Source: a virus. From it: a DNA stretch of 64,000 bases. The position numbers and the translations under genes were made by a program. Under the pieces are notes generated by a model that was given only the letters and a program-made list of their open reading frames with translations, made no database searches and had not been told where the DNA came from. The stretch spans positions 62,001 to 126,000 of the IMG/VR virus record IMGVR_UViG_3300033148_006964; one strand, given 5' to 3'. Shown here in pieces: positions 20,466 to 29,312 of the stretch (the stretch's first letter is position 1; each line of letters opens with the position of its first letter).

Positions 20466-21386
20466 ATGGATTTAAGTTCTTCAAGTTCCTCAGATTCTTC
20501 CAGTAGTTCTATGGGCAGTTCATATTTACAAGGAAATTGGCGCCCATTTAATGCTACAAGATTTGATAACAATAAAACTTGTGGAAATCTTCTTTTAGAC
20601 GATCTACATGCACGAGAAATATCAGCCCCATTTGAACCAACTAAAATTTTTGAAATAGATGGCGATATAGGAATTTATACGGTCAATCTAGGTACATGGG
20701 ATTTTGAAGGATCTTTTGTTTTTCCTAAAGATCTGAATGTTAAAGAAAGATTTAATGGGATGACAAATAAAGTATTATATGATATTGTTAATAAAAAGAC
20801 ATATCATATAGCTTATTTAGATTATGATTCCAGTGATATATTACAGCCTTTTTTATTAGCATATATATATTTCGACCCAAATGATACTGATAACTTTGAC
20901 GTGTGGGATATCGCTAATATTGCTGGATATGACGTAAACCCTCTTCAAATATTAGATTCTGGATTTAGATTAAGTAAAGATATATTAAATTCTTTTGATT
21001 CTAATAAGCATATTGTAGGTGTAGATGACTGTTCAGTTAAAAGGATGATAGATATTAGAGAGGAAGGTACGTATAGTGATTTATTAAGATATATTGATGA
21101 AAACAGTAAGATTTTCTTTAGAGTAAGGCCTGTAATCGCTAAAAACCTAGCGCCTGCCTCGTATGAAGACCAGGACACATCTTCACTTCAATATATTGGC
21201 GAAGAAGTTTTAGAGTCACCAGTTGATAAATGGGTTAATTATCCATGGAGTGATGATGGCGTTACTTATGAATATGGATTTGAGTGGGGCATTACTAAAT
21301 TAATAAATAGCATTAGAAGATCTATAAGACCTATAGAACTACCAAGAAAGTTTGGTATAACTTATTTTAAGTGTGCATCGAAATAA
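20466..21386 (+). CDS. Structural protein with N-terminal serine tract
   Basis: The preferred start is the ATG at 20466, which follows AGAGGATTAATAAAA; a TTG 30 bases upstream is open but lacks a ribosome site. The resulting protein is 306 residues. It starts with a short Ser run (DLSSSSSSDSSSSS) and continues into a beta-rich globular domain ending FKCASK. The Ser run is the same linker style as in the giant fibre genes, which ties this product to the same appendage. Function is unknown. Confidence 0.65.
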   Translation: MDLSSSSSSDSSSSSMGSSYLQGNWRPFNATRFDNNKTCGNLLLDDLHAREISAPFEPTKIFEIDGDIGIYTVNLGTWDFEGSFVFPKDLNVKERFNGMTNKVLYDIVNKKTYHIAYLDYDSSDILQPFLLAYIYFDPNDTDNFDVWDIANIAGYDVNPLQILDSGFRLSKDILNSFDSNKHIVGVDDCSVKRMIDIREEGTYSDLLRYIDENSKIFFRVRPVIAKNLAPASYEDQDTSSLQYIGEEVLESPVDKWVNYPWSDDGVTYEYGFEWGITKLINSIRRSIRPIELPRKFGITYFKCASK

Positions 21387-21438
21387 TTGCTTATTATAGT
21401 AAAATTATTATATATTGAATTCATGGGGGCTTGTCGCA

Positions 21439-22554
21439 ATGATTTCAAATTTAAGATCTAAATCAATACAAGGGCATATAACAGATAGCGCTGGTAATAT
21501 TTTACGTAATGCCACAATAGTTATTAAAGTAAATACTCCAACTAGTGTAAATGTTGTAGATTCAGCAATTTCAGATGATGATGGATACTTTATTAGCAAA
21601 CCGCTTCCTAATGGAATATACGATATATATGAATCAGGTATAAGAGTGTCACAAGTTATACATACAGCTGATAGAAATTCTATTCAAGTATTTAAAGCTG
21701 ATTCTGATAATTATAATACTACTATAATAGAATCGTTTTCTGATTTAATTGAAAATGATGCGACTAAACAACTTAATAAATTTAAAATGTTTCTTCAAAT
21801 AGAGCCAAATAGTATTGATGTAGCTCAATATGGGAATATTTTTCCATTATATGATGTTGATTTAACACAGTTAGAGAAAGCAAATGAAAGTTATTATGAT
21901 TTATCTCAATTTTTTGGATTTGAATCAGAATCTAGGATTACTATAACCAGATTTGATATAGAATATTATAGTCCATTAACTTCTATCTCTCAGTCTTATA
22001 AAAGAATTAGATGGTCAGGAGTTCCTGGAATAAGAAATAGTAGTGATTCTAAGCTAGTGTTACCGCTGGATTATTTTTCAATTGTAGCTAATCTTTCTAA
22101 GGTTGTACAACCTGTAAGTAATACAGCATTTACAGCTGGAACTATTGTATATGAATATGTTGCTGTTAGCGGTACATTGTTTATATCTCAGGCTGGGCTT
22201 GGCGACAGCGATTATGCTGCTGGGTTTTATCCATACGTTAATATTGGTGATATAGTAAAAGTAGAATTAGATATAGGTGATTGGTATGGTTTAGTTGTTA
22301 GTAAAACTGATGGATCAGGTTCGTTAAAAAAAATAGAATTAAAAAATTGGCTTACAAGTAGAAGTGAATATACGAGCGTAGCACTTTCACCACTTACTGG
22401 TGACGTAGAGAAAATTTCGGCATATAATGGGATGTTTCAAGCGATACCTAATATAGATGAAGAAACAAACGAATTATTTACTGTAGTTGAAAACGTATCG
22501 GCTCAAAATGGAGCAGATGAGCTATATACTTATATTAATGCTCCAATATCTTAA
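21439..22554 (+). CDS. Tail protein with N-terminal carboxypeptidase-regulatory-like (Ig-type) domain
   Basis: The chosen start ATG at 21439 follows a GGGGG stretch; the open frame extends to a TTG at 21415. The first about 75 residues match the pattern of CarboxypepD_reg-like beta-sandwich domains (I-x-G-x-I-T-D-S-x-G-N-x-L then D-D-G-Y-F). Such domains are common as carbohydrate-binding or scaffold modules in phage baseplate and fibre proteins. The remaining about 295 residues are unrecognised and beta-rich. The location in the virion operon supports a structural role. Confidence 0.6.
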   Translation: MISNLRSKSIQGHITDSAGNILRNATIVIKVNTPTSVNVVDSAISDDDGYFISKPLPNGIYDIYESGIRVSQVIHTADRNSIQVFKADSDNYNTTIIESFSDLIENDATKQLNKFKMFLQIEPNSIDVAQYGNIFPLYDVDLTQLEKANESYYDLSQFFGFESESRITITRFDIEYYSPLTSISQSYKRIRWSGVPGIRNSSDSKLVLPLDYFSIVANLSKVVQPVSNTAFTAGTIVYEYVAVSGTLFISQAGLGDSDYAAGFYPYVNIGDIVKVELDIGDWYGLVVSKTDGSGSLKKIELKNWLTSRSEYTSVALSPLTGDVEKISAYNGMFQAIPNIDEETNELFTVVENVSAQNGADELYTYINAPIS

Positions 22555-22584
22555 TCATAGCTGGGTGGCTATCTGGGGGTTGTT

Positions 22585-22989
22585 ATGGATGTATCTGGAA
22601 TGAATCAAAAACAAGCAGCAAGTATTGCTGTGGCTTATTTAGTAAAGCATAAAGAAGAAGCTCCGAAAGAAGCACATAAACTTTTAGAAAAGCTTGTTAA
22701 TTATGAAAATGCTGCTAAAAAAACACAAATGGCATTGCGTCAAGCTGAAGAAGCTATAAATCAACTTCAGGTACAAGATGCTAATATTTTTGGATCTATA
22801 TCAACTGTTGTAGAGTTAATAGCAGAAGATCTACCGAAAGATAAAGTTTTAGAATGGTGTGAGAAATATGAAATACCTGCTGGGATGCAGATGCCTTCAA
22901 AAGCTACTAGTGCGCCAAAACAACAGGTTCCTGATATGGCCGGACATACGGCTCAAAGTATAGAACCAAATTTGCAGACTTCTGAATAA
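22585..22989 (+). CDS. Small helical virion/chaperone-like protein
   Basis: 134 residues, behind GGGGGTTGTT-ATG. Residues about 5-65 are strongly helical with a Gln/Glu-rich coiled-coil (AKKTQMALRQAEEAINQLQ), then a short acidic helix, then a Pro/Gln-rich disordered tail. Small coiled-coil proteins in this position are often tail-assembly or head-completion accessories. I do not recognise it. Confidence 0.65.
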   Translation: MDVSGMNQKQAASIAVAYLVKHKEEAPKEAHKLLEKLVNYENAAKKTQMALRQAEEAINQLQVQDANIFGSISTVVELIAEDLPKDKVLEWCEKYEIPAGMQMPSKATSAPKQQVPDMAGHTAQSIEPNLQTSE

Positions 22990-23010
22990 GTTTAAATACG
23001 GAGTGTTATT

Positions 23011-23913
23011 ATGAGAAGAGTACAAGTTCGCCATGGTTTAAAACAAAGAATCAATGAGATTATGGGAACTGATTATACTGGAGGGGGACAAACTTCTCCT
23101 CCAGGTATTACCCCTTGGTCTCTCCAGGCGGCTATGATAGAAAATTTAAAACGAATAGTAGCTGGGATCTCTGGTAATGAAAAAGGCGTTCCGATGAATG
23201 GCCTTGTAATAACTGAAGAAGCAGGAAATGCTACTTATATCATTTCTCCAGGATATGGCTTTACAAATAATGGTAATATAGTTGTTATTGATAAAGCTAT
23301 TTCAGGTATATCTTTACCATCATCTGGAAGTGTTGTTAACATTTATGCAAAACATTCATTAGCTTATCTTGATGGTGACGGAGATGTCGCTGGTGGTAAA
23401 AAAACTGGATTTATTGGGCAAGAGGGTGAACAAAACATAGTTGAAGATGATCTTGGTGCCACGTTAGGTTCAGGTATAACTATTGATGATGATGTAATAA
23501 TTCAAGAAGTTGATGATACCCTTTCAGGGACTGATTTAGATAACCACGTATATTTAGGTCAGGTTGCTTTTAGTGGAGGTACTATTGATAGTATCACTCT
23601 TCATAATTTTACTCTTAATAACCTTTTAGTAAATCAAAATTTAGAAGTTAGTGATACTATTACAACTGATAATATTACAGTAACAGACACTATAGCATTA
23701 AAAGATGCTAATATAAGCGGGGCTGTTGCTATGGCCTCTGGATCATCTATGGATTTTAATGGTGGATCAGAATTAAATGTTAATAATTCATCAACTCTTA
23801 ATATAGCTGGAGCCGCAACGGTTAAATCTGGAGGTGTAACAGTATATACAGGAGCTGTTGGTGCTGCTCAAGCTTTTGTTGTAGAAAATGGACTAATTAA
23901 ATCGCTTTCTTAA
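23011..23913 (+). CDS. Short tail fibre-like protein
   Basis: 300 residues, ribosome site ACGGAGTG before ATG. The N-terminal 150 residues form a compact beta domain with GYGFTNNGNIVVID-type strands. From about residue 215 a repetitive Asn/Asp/Thr beta region (SDTITTDNITVTDTIAL) reads like a triple-stranded fibre shaft. It is consistent with a short trimeric fibre or a baseplate decoration, inferred from composition. Confidence 0.55.
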   Translation: MRRVQVRHGLKQRINEIMGTDYTGGGQTSPPGITPWSLQAAMIENLKRIVAGISGNEKGVPMNGLVITEEAGNATYIISPGYGFTNNGNIVVIDKAISGISLPSSGSVVNIYAKHSLAYLDGDGDVAGGKKTGFIGQEGEQNIVEDDLGATLGSGITIDDDVIIQEVDDTLSGTDLDNHVYLGQVAFSGGTIDSITLHNFTLNNLLVNQNLEVSDTITTDNITVTDTIALKDANISGAVAMASGSSMDFNGGSELNVNNSSTLNIAGAATVKSGGVTVYTGAVGAAQAFVVENGLIKSLS

Positions 23914-23929
23914 TATAGGAGAATAAATT

Positions 23930-24601
23930 ATGCATTATGCATTAAATGGGAAATACCCAATCGAAACTGAAGAACAGGTTAAAACTGCTTCAGATTATTT
24001 TTCAAGATATCTTCAAAGGTTTGCTCCCATGGATAGGGTTGCAGCAGCTACTAACATAGAAAAAAGGGCTACAGTCCTTGATATAAATGTTAATGAAGGA
24101 TGGATTACTAATTATTCGCGTCCATTAAAACCAGAGTCTACTTATTCACCAGATTTCGATGCTAATATTAAGCTTCGTAAAGAGGCGTGTGTTAGGACTA
24201 GTGCTAAAGTTGAAGTAAATGGTAAGATGATAAACGCTACAGAATTACTTAAAAAAGTAGCAATGCAACGAAAAGAACTTCCAGGCATAGCTATGATGAA
24301 ATCTTTACAAGAATTTGATAAACTAGCTAACCTTGAACAGTATTATGATAATGATGTTATCGATCCTGCTATGACGGTGTTTGGTAGTCTTAATAATCCA
24401 AGATTTGATTCTGTTAAAATTGCTAAAGACCTAACTAACTATGATTTGATAGAAGCGTCAAGAGATGTATTAGCTATGGAAAAGATCTCTAATACTTTTG
24501 GAGAAAGGTTTTCGGAAAAGTTTAAAAAAGAACCTATTAAAATAGCGTCAGATTTGGGGCCTCCTGAAAAATCTCTTTTATCAGAAACGATATCTAAATA
24601 G
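23930..24601 (+). CDS. Unknown protein upstream of portal gene
   Basis: 223 residues behind TAGGAGAATAAATT-ATG, mostly alpha-helical and charged. No membrane segment or catalytic motif is visible. Its TAG stop overlaps the GTG start of the next gene by one base (TAGTG), indicating translational coupling. It resembles nothing I can name. Its position between fibre genes and the portal-like gene suggests a head-tail structural role. Confidence 0.7.
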   Translation: MHYALNGKYPIETEEQVKTASDYFSRYLQRFAPMDRVAAATNIEKRATVLDINVNEGWITNYSRPLKPESTYSPDFDANIKLRKEACVRTSAKVEVNGKMINATELLKKVAMQRKELPGIAMMKSLQEFDKLANLEQYYDNDVIDPAMTVFGSLNNPRFDSVKIAKDLTNYDLIEASRDVLAMEKISNTFGERFSEKFKKEPIKIASDLGPPEKSLLSETISK

Positions 24602-25347
24602 TGGCTAAATTATCTGAACAGTTATTAGATGCTCATATGGTTAATGACCATAATGAGATTAATCGTATACAGGAGTTAATTGATACTAAACAATCTAAAT
24701 TAACTTCTAAAAAGAAAACTAATACGGTTAAAATTAATACTGTTCTTAATAATGAAAAGGCATCTGCTTCTAAAGTATATAATTTTTTAAATAAAGCGCT
24801 TGGAAGCGATTGGTGGGAATGGGAAATCGAAACTCTTGAACAAGTCTTATGGATTAAATATGGTGTTGCATTAGAAAGTATTAATAAAGATAAAGTTTTA
24901 GCAATAAGACATGTGTGTAGAAGCGATAATCCATTTGCTGATTGGTATGAATTTAATCAAGTTGCATTGTCATTTAGTGGAAGTATAGCTGATTTTGAAT
25001 ACCTTAAGTCTCCTTCTCCTGGGATGGTTATTAATTGTGTTAAAATTTTAAACCATATCAGACCTGATAGAGAGTCTTTTTTTAGTAATGATGTTATTAA
25101 GTATATATGTATAGTTTTATTAAACCATGGTATATATATTTCACCTCCATCAATAGTAAATATTATTGGTAAAAAAATGAAAGAAATGATATCTACAACA
25201 ACAGCGTTAAAATGGAGTGATATATTGCAGAAATATAAAAAAATTGTTTCTAATCCTAATTTTAAAATTGAAGAAGACGATATGGTTGATATTCAGGCAA
25301 AACGCTTAGTAAATGCTGAAGCGGCCTCTTTGGTTTTTGGTTCGTGA
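24601..25347 (+). CDS. Unknown protein, translationally coupled, upstream of portal
   Basis: 248 residues with a GTG start overlapping the previous stop by one base. The N-terminal 45 residues are charged and helical, followed by a mixed globular domain with Trp-rich motif GSDWWEWE (about residues 62-69). The stop TGA at 25345-25347 falls at the edge of a hairpin (25353-25372) that looks like an IS605-type end, so the C-terminus may have been set by an old insertion. Function is unknown. Confidence 0.65.
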   Translation: MAKLSEQLLDAHMVNDHNEINRIQELIDTKQSKLTSKKKTNTVKINTVLNNEKASASKVYNFLNKALGSDWWEWEIETLEQVLWIKYGVALESINKDKVLAIRHVCRSDNPFADWYEFNQVALSFSGSIADFEYLKSPSPGMVINCVKILNHIRPDRESFFSNDVIKYICIVLLNHGIYISPPSIVNIIGKKMKEMISTTTALKWSDILQKYKKIVSNPNFKIEEDDMVDIQAKRLVNAEAASLVFGS

Positions 25348-25380
25348 CTACTCCCATGAATAAATTCATGGGCTTTCTGG
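25345..25380 (-). mobile_element. Possible solitary IS200/IS605-type right-end remnant
   Basis: A perfect 9-bp hairpin (CCCATGAAT, loop AA, ATTCATGGG) read on the minus strand as AAGCCCATG...CATGGGAGTAGTCA. That is the common layout of TnpB/omega-RNA right ends and parallels the right end of the intact element at 60987-61018. No transposase is adjacent. It could instead simply be an attenuator in front of the portal gene. Confidence 0.35.
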
Positions 25381-25410
25381 TAAGAGGAATCGTAAATTGG
25401 AGTGTGAGAT

Positions 25411-27477
25411 ATGGCTAATGAAGGTCTTTCAGGCTTAACAACCCCTACAGTTGAAAGCGCGTCTAGTTCTGGGCAGTCTTTATTTGTAAGAGGGTCTATT
25501 AAATATGATTCTCCATTTTTAGATATGACCAGTACATTTATTCCCAAGACTATAAAAGGTATATTGAGATTTGTAGCAGCTTATGTCCTTGGTGATGGAC
25601 TTGTAGCTCAATGTATATCAAAATTATCTGAATATCCTATTACAGACTTATTATATAATGATAGTAACCCGTCTCATATAGAAGACGATAAAACTATTGA
25701 TTATTGGAAAAAGTTTTTAGAAAAACAACTTAATATAGTAAGATCATTAAAACAAGCTGGTATGGATTATTATGCTTATGGCAATTCTGTTATATCTATA
25801 AGTTATCCGTTTAAAAGAAGATTAAGATGCCCAAAATGCAAACAAGAACAAGCTATTGAATCTGAGAAAACTTCGTTTAAAGCTTTTAAATTTTATTCAG
25901 AATGTATATCTAAAAAATGTAAATATAAAGGTGAGATGGAAGCTTATGATTTAAACACCAAAGAACTTGATAAATTTAATATTGTACATTGGGATTTAAT
26001 GTGTTTAGATATTAAATATAATAGTATTACTGGAGATCATTTTTATTTTTATTCTCCTCCTATAGATATAGTAACCGCTGTTCGTAGAGGAGATATGGAT
26101 ATTATTAAAACTACAAGGCTTGAAGTTATAAATGCGATAAAAAAACGTAAAAAGCTTAAGATAATGGAAGACAATGTATTTCATCTTAAAAGACCTGCAC
26201 CGCAATATATCATCCCTGCAGAGCGTGGATGGGGAATCCCTGTAATAATGCCGGTTATGAAAGACATTTTTCATAATAAAATTCTTAAAAAAGGCAACGA
26301 AATGATAGCGTTTGATCATATTGTTCCACTAAGAATTCTTTTTCCTAAAGGTACTGGGGATATAAGTCCACATGCTACTGCCAATCTTGGTACATGGAAA
26401 ACTAAGATAGAAGATGAAATAAGAAAATGGAAAGCAGACTCTAACTACATTTCAATTGTACCCCTTCCAGTAGGTATTGAAAATATTAGTGGAGACGCTA
26501 AGATGTTAATGGTAACTCCTGAAATTAAAGTAACTGAAGATAATATTATAATGGGTATAGGTATTATTCCTGAGATCATACGTGGCGGCGCATCATGGTC
26601 TGGTAGTAACGTTTCGTTACGAGTTGTAGAAAATACCTTTTTAAATCATCGTAATGATATGCAGGAAATGATTGATTTTATAATTGAAAACATAGCCAGG
26701 TATTTAGAAAAACCCGCTATAGAAATCACAATGTCTGATTTTAAAATGGCCGATGATCTTCAGAAAAAAGAACTTATGTTAAAAGCATCTGCCGGACCTC
26801 CTTCAGAAGCATTAGTATCTAAACCTACAGTTACTAAAGAACTTGGTTTTGATCCTGATGAAGAATATAAACTTTCTGAAGAAGATCTTCAAAGACGAAT
26901 AGAGATGCGGATTAAAGAAGCAGAAGGATCTGCAGAAGCCCAAGGTTCTGCCACTCTTCTTAATGCTATGTATTCAGCAGACGCTCAAATGGAACAGCAA
27001 AATAGAATGGATATGCATGAGAGGGAGAATCAGTCTAAACGTGATGAATTTACTCAAATGCAGCATGAAGACAATGCTCAACAGGTTACTAAAGAAGTAA
27101 GCGCTTTAAGTGCTCAGCCTGAAAAAATATCTCTTCAAAATCTAATTTTAATATTAACCCGGAGATTTGCAAGACTTTTAAAAATTAATGTGGATGATTT
27201 TAAAATAAGAATGCTCGCCTTAAAAAATAGTATGCCAGCACTTTATAAGGAGATCTTTGATAATTTAAAAGAAATGAACCTAATAGAAGCTGATACATCC
27301 CCTGACCTTCAAGCTGTTCAAAGGTTTACTCCTGGTCAAATACCTTCTCATACTCAAGGAGAAGGTTCTGCCGAACAGCCTCCTACCCCTGCTGAAGCCA
27401 ATGCGGGAGTAGGTACAATAAATGCACCTCTACCAGAGGTAAGTCCTCCCAGATCAGCCGTAAGCTCTTCGGTTTAG
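25411..27477 (+). CDS. Portal-like protein with zinc-ribbon insertion
   Basis: 688 residues, the last gene of the plus-strand virion block, start ATG after TGGAGTGTGAG. The portal protein forms the dodecameric ring through which DNA is packaged and to which the tail attaches. Visible portal-like features are the MDYYAYGN segment (about residue 112), a central clip/stem-like region and the IIPEIIRGGASWSGSNV stretch followed by VENTFLNHR (about 385-415). A Gln/Glu-rich C-terminal tail follows. Unusually, a four-cysteine ribbon (CPKC ... CISKKC) is inserted at about residues 140-170. No terminase gene is adjacent, which is atypical. The portal assignment is by overall pattern, not by a diagnostic motif. 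Confidence 0.7.
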   Translation: MANEGLSGLTTPTVESASSSGQSLFVRGSIKYDSPFLDMTSTFIPKTIKGILRFVAAYVLGDGLVAQCISKLSEYPITDLLYNDSNPSHIEDDKTIDYWKKFLEKQLNIVRSLKQAGMDYYAYGNSVISISYPFKRRLRCPKCKQEQAIESEKTSFKAFKFYSECISKKCKYKGEMEAYDLNTKELDKFNIVHWDLMCLDIKYNSITGDHFYFYSPPIDIVTAVRRGDMDIIKTTRLEVINAIKKRKKLKIMEDNVFHLKRPAPQYIIPAERGWGIPVIMPVMKDIFHNKILKKGNEMIAFDHIVPLRILFPKGTGDISPHATANLGTWKTKIEDEIRKWKADSNYISIVPLPVGIENISGDAKMLMVTPEIKVTEDNIIMGIGIIPEIIRGGASWSGSNVSLRVVENTFLNHRNDMQEMIDFIIENIARYLEKPAIEITMSDFKMADDLQKKELMLKASAGPPSEALVSKPTVTKELGFDPDEEYKLSEEDLQRRIEMRIKEAEGSAEAQGSATLLNAMYSADAQMEQQNRMDMHERENQSKRDEFTQMQHEDNAQQVTKEVSALSAQPEKISLQNLILILTRRFARLLKINVDDFKIRMLALKNSMPALYKEIFDNLKEMNLIEADTSPDLQAVQRFTPGQIPSHTQGEGSAEQPPTPAEANAGVGTINAPLPEVSPPRSAVSSSV

Positions 27478-27522
27478 ACTTCGAGGAAAGCCACCCTAGC
27501 CTTCTACTCGTAGTCTCGCAAT

Positions 27523-27557
27523 ATCCAGCTTTTATTTATTTAAAAGTTGGATTTTTG
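27523..27557 (+). terminator. Rho-independent terminator ending the virion operon
   Basis: Inverted repeat ATCCAGCTTTTA / TAAAAGTTGGAT followed by TTTT, 46 bases after the portal stop. It faces the end of the + strand operon. Confidence 0.8.
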
Positions 27558-27572
27558 CGTTTGTGCTGATAG

Positions 27573-27598
27573 CTAAAAATAGCGCCCGTTAGGGCGTT
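27573..27598 (-). terminator. Rho-independent terminator (minus strand)
   Basis: On the minus strand, AACGCCC TAAC GGGCGCT followed by ATTTTTA. It closes the minus-strand operon that converges on the virion operon. Confidence 0.75.
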
Positions 27599-27625
27599 AC
27601 TTTAAGTAATCTGATTTTTTACTAA

Positions 27626-27964
27626 TCAGTTAATGGATTTGCTGCTGTTATTGTGCAACTGTTCTTCAACCGAAACGGTTACGAACGCATCTATAAATTT
27701 TTCAACTTCTTCGCTGGTAAAGGCTCTAGCTTTACCTTCTTTATCAATTATCTGCAAAGTAAGATGCGGCACAATGTTTACAAAAGTCCTTTCTCCAGAC
27801 TTATATAGTATTTCGAACGATCCTTCTTCTTCAATATCTAAGTCTCGTTCTTTTAAGTTTTGATATGAGTATTTAATTTCTGTTACTTCGTTCATAGAAA
27901 TAATATTAATATTAGTTGTTAAAGATTCATTATCCTTTGGCCTTTCTAAAATTTTTATAAACAC
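27626..27964 (-). CDS. Unknown protein at the end of the ubiquitin-like operon
   Basis: 112 residues, start ATG after GGAGGCAAGGTGTTT. It is mixed alpha/beta with strands around IKYSYQNL and GSFEILYKSG and an acidic helical C-terminus. A terminator hairpin (27986-28013) lies between it and the upstream ubiquitin-like gene, so it may be only partly cotranscribed. The family is not recognised. A beta-grasp relative is conceivable but not supported by a motif. Confidence 0.65.
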   Translation of the reverse strand: MFIKILERPKDNESLTTNINIISMNEVTEIKYSYQNLKERDLDIEEEGSFEILYKSGERTFVNIVPHLTLQIIDKEGKARAFTSEEVEKFIDAFVTVSVEEQLHNNSSKSIN

Positions 27965-27985
27965 CTTGCCTCCAAATAGATTAAG

Positions 27986-28013
27986 GTAAAAGAGGGAATT
28001 ATTAATTCCCTCT
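27986..28013 (-). terminator. Terminator downstream of the ubiquitin-like gene
   Basis: Nine-bp perfect stem GAGGGAATT / AATTCCCTC followed on the minus strand by TTTTACC. It separates the core conjugation genes from the 112-residue gene. Confidence 0.8.
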
Positions 28014-28032
28014 TAAATATAGCAATTAAAGA

Positions 28033-28509
28033 TTAAAGATTGCCCTTTGTTTTTTCTGAAAAAATCAACCTCATATTTCCATCATCATCTGGTCGTGTTA
28101 ATTCGGTTGAACCAGGAATACTCCCGCCACCTGTCGCAAGGCGATATTCATAAATTGGATCACCATTTTCTTTAAAAAATTCACTTCTTTGTTCGGAAGG
28201 AAGTTGATCAAGAAGTTGATTTATTGTGATGCCGTCTTCAACTGGAAGAGTAACATTAGCACCATTTCCAAATCTTATAATTGTAACATCCCATGGAACA
28301 TTACCTTTAGTCGGTTCTGCGATAAAAACACGCATTCCATCAGTAAGAATTTTATCAAGAGAAGCTGGAGATTGTCCTACAGTTACACATCCTTCAACAA
28401 ACTTTTCTTCAGCACGTTCTAAAAGATGTTTTATAGTAGCATCTTCATTAGTTTCAAAAGAAAACTCTCTATTAGCAGTACCCATTTTAATTAAAGTTAC
28501 ATCTAGCAT
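28033..28509 (-). CDS. Tandem ubiquitin-like (beta-grasp) modifier
   Basis: 158 residues, ribosome site AAGGATATTAAA-ATG. Two similar beta-grasp modules are visible: residues 1-70 (MLDVTLIKMG, then a helix ATIKHLLERA) and 72-158 (WDVTIIRFG, then ITINQLLDQL). Each begins with a beta-hairpin and a helix, as in ThiS, MoaD and ubiquitin, so the whole resembles ISG15 or BilA two-domain modifiers. Each module ends in the same tetrapeptide TKGN (67-70 and 154-157); the protein ends TKGNL, without a ready-made C-terminal diglycine. The encoded JAMM peptidase next door could expose a C-terminal TKG. The gene lies 31 bp after the E1 gene in one operon. The assignment rests on fold pattern plus neighbours. 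Confidence 0.75.
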   Translation of the reverse strand: MLDVTLIKMGTANREFSFETNEDATIKHLLERAEEKFVEGCVTVGQSPASLDKILTDGMRVFIAEPTKGNVPWDVTIIRFGNGANVTLPVEDGITINQLLDQLPSEQRSEFFKENGDPIYEYRLATGGGSIPGSTELTRPDDDGNMRLIFSEKTKGNL

Positions 28510-28540
28510 TTTAATATCCTTCTAAAATATTGTATAGAAT

Positions 28541-29311
28541 TTAAGATGTACACGTCTCCCGCATTGCCATTACGGGCTCTTCATTAAATTTTTTTAAATA
28601 AAAAGATTCTGGATACAATGAAAATTGAACTTCATTCCATAAATGAAGTCCTATTTCATCATCGTTTCGTAGATTATCATTACCATAATGACAATTAAAA
28701 TGTTGTATAATTCTACCTGCTGCAATGCTTGCAATAAACATTACTGTAGTAATTATAGATTCACTTGCTCCACATAACGATGTTTCTGCTTCCTCATCTG
28801 TATATAAAGTTTGCATCCATTGTTCTACTTCGTCTCGTGAATGAGGATTAAATGCGTAAATCCGACCATTTCGCAACCCCATTCTGGTTTCAATTACAAG
28901 ATCCGTATTAAACGAACGCTTTATACATTTTTCAAATATTTCTTTTCTACTGGACATAGTATCTGTTAATAGCATCACATAATTTGATTTTACTGATTCT
29001 TGATCAGTAACCATCTCATTATGAGCTTCAATTTTAAATCCACATTTTCTTAAAATAATTTCTTTAAGAGCTTCGACTTTTGGCATGCCGACATGTGATT
29101 GCTCATATATTTGATTTGCTAAATTATGTTCAGCTACTATATCTCCATCGAATACTTTTAAAACACCCTGTTTTAATGGAGTGTTCCCCCATCCAAACTG
29201 AGCCAGCATTGAAGCGATATAACTTCCAGTAGCACCAACCCCAACCAGTGAAATTGTTTTTTTCCCAATATCAGTTGGATTAAGCAATTTTTGTTGTCTA
29301 GTGTAATCCAA
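28541..29311 (-). CDS. ThiF/E1-like ubiquitin-activating adenylyltransferase
   Basis: E1-like enzymes adenylate the C-terminus of a ubiquitin-like protein and pass it on as a thioester. Visible family features are a Rossmann nucleotide loop G-V-G-A-T-G-S after strand TISLVGVG, the D-G-D-I-V-A-E-H-N-L-A-N-Q signature, and a downstream TDTMSSR segment. A Cys in SLCGASE is a candidate thioester site. The preferred start is TTG at 29311, two bases after the peptidase stop and preceded by AGGAGATTTTAAA. An ATG at 29350 is open but overlaps the peptidase gene and lacks a ribosome site. With the TTG start the protein is 256 residues, a single-domain E1. Confidence 0.82.
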   Translation of the reverse strand: MDYTRQQKLLNPTDIGKKTISLVGVGATGSYIASMLAQFGWGNTPLKQGVLKVFDGDIVAEHNLANQIYEQSHVGMPKVEALKEIILRKCGFKIEAHNEMVTDQESVKSNYVMLLTDTMSSRKEIFEKCIKRSFNTDLVIETRMGLRNGRIYAFNPHSRDEVEQWMQTLYTDEEAETSLCGASESIITTVMFIASIAAGRIIQHFNCHYGNDNLRNDDEIGLHLWNEVQFSLYPESFYLKKFNEEPVMAMRETCTS

Positions 29312-29312
29312 T

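Noticed and set aside
1-27477. Prophage or integrase/attachment sites
   Set aside because: No integrase, tRNA-gene junction or direct-repeat att pair was seen; the Gp3/RDF-like protein alone is not evidence for lysogeny.
28226-28525. 99-codon plus-strand ORF opposite the modifier gene
   Set aside because: Antisense shadow without ribosome site; the minus frame has tandem beta-grasp structure and operon context.
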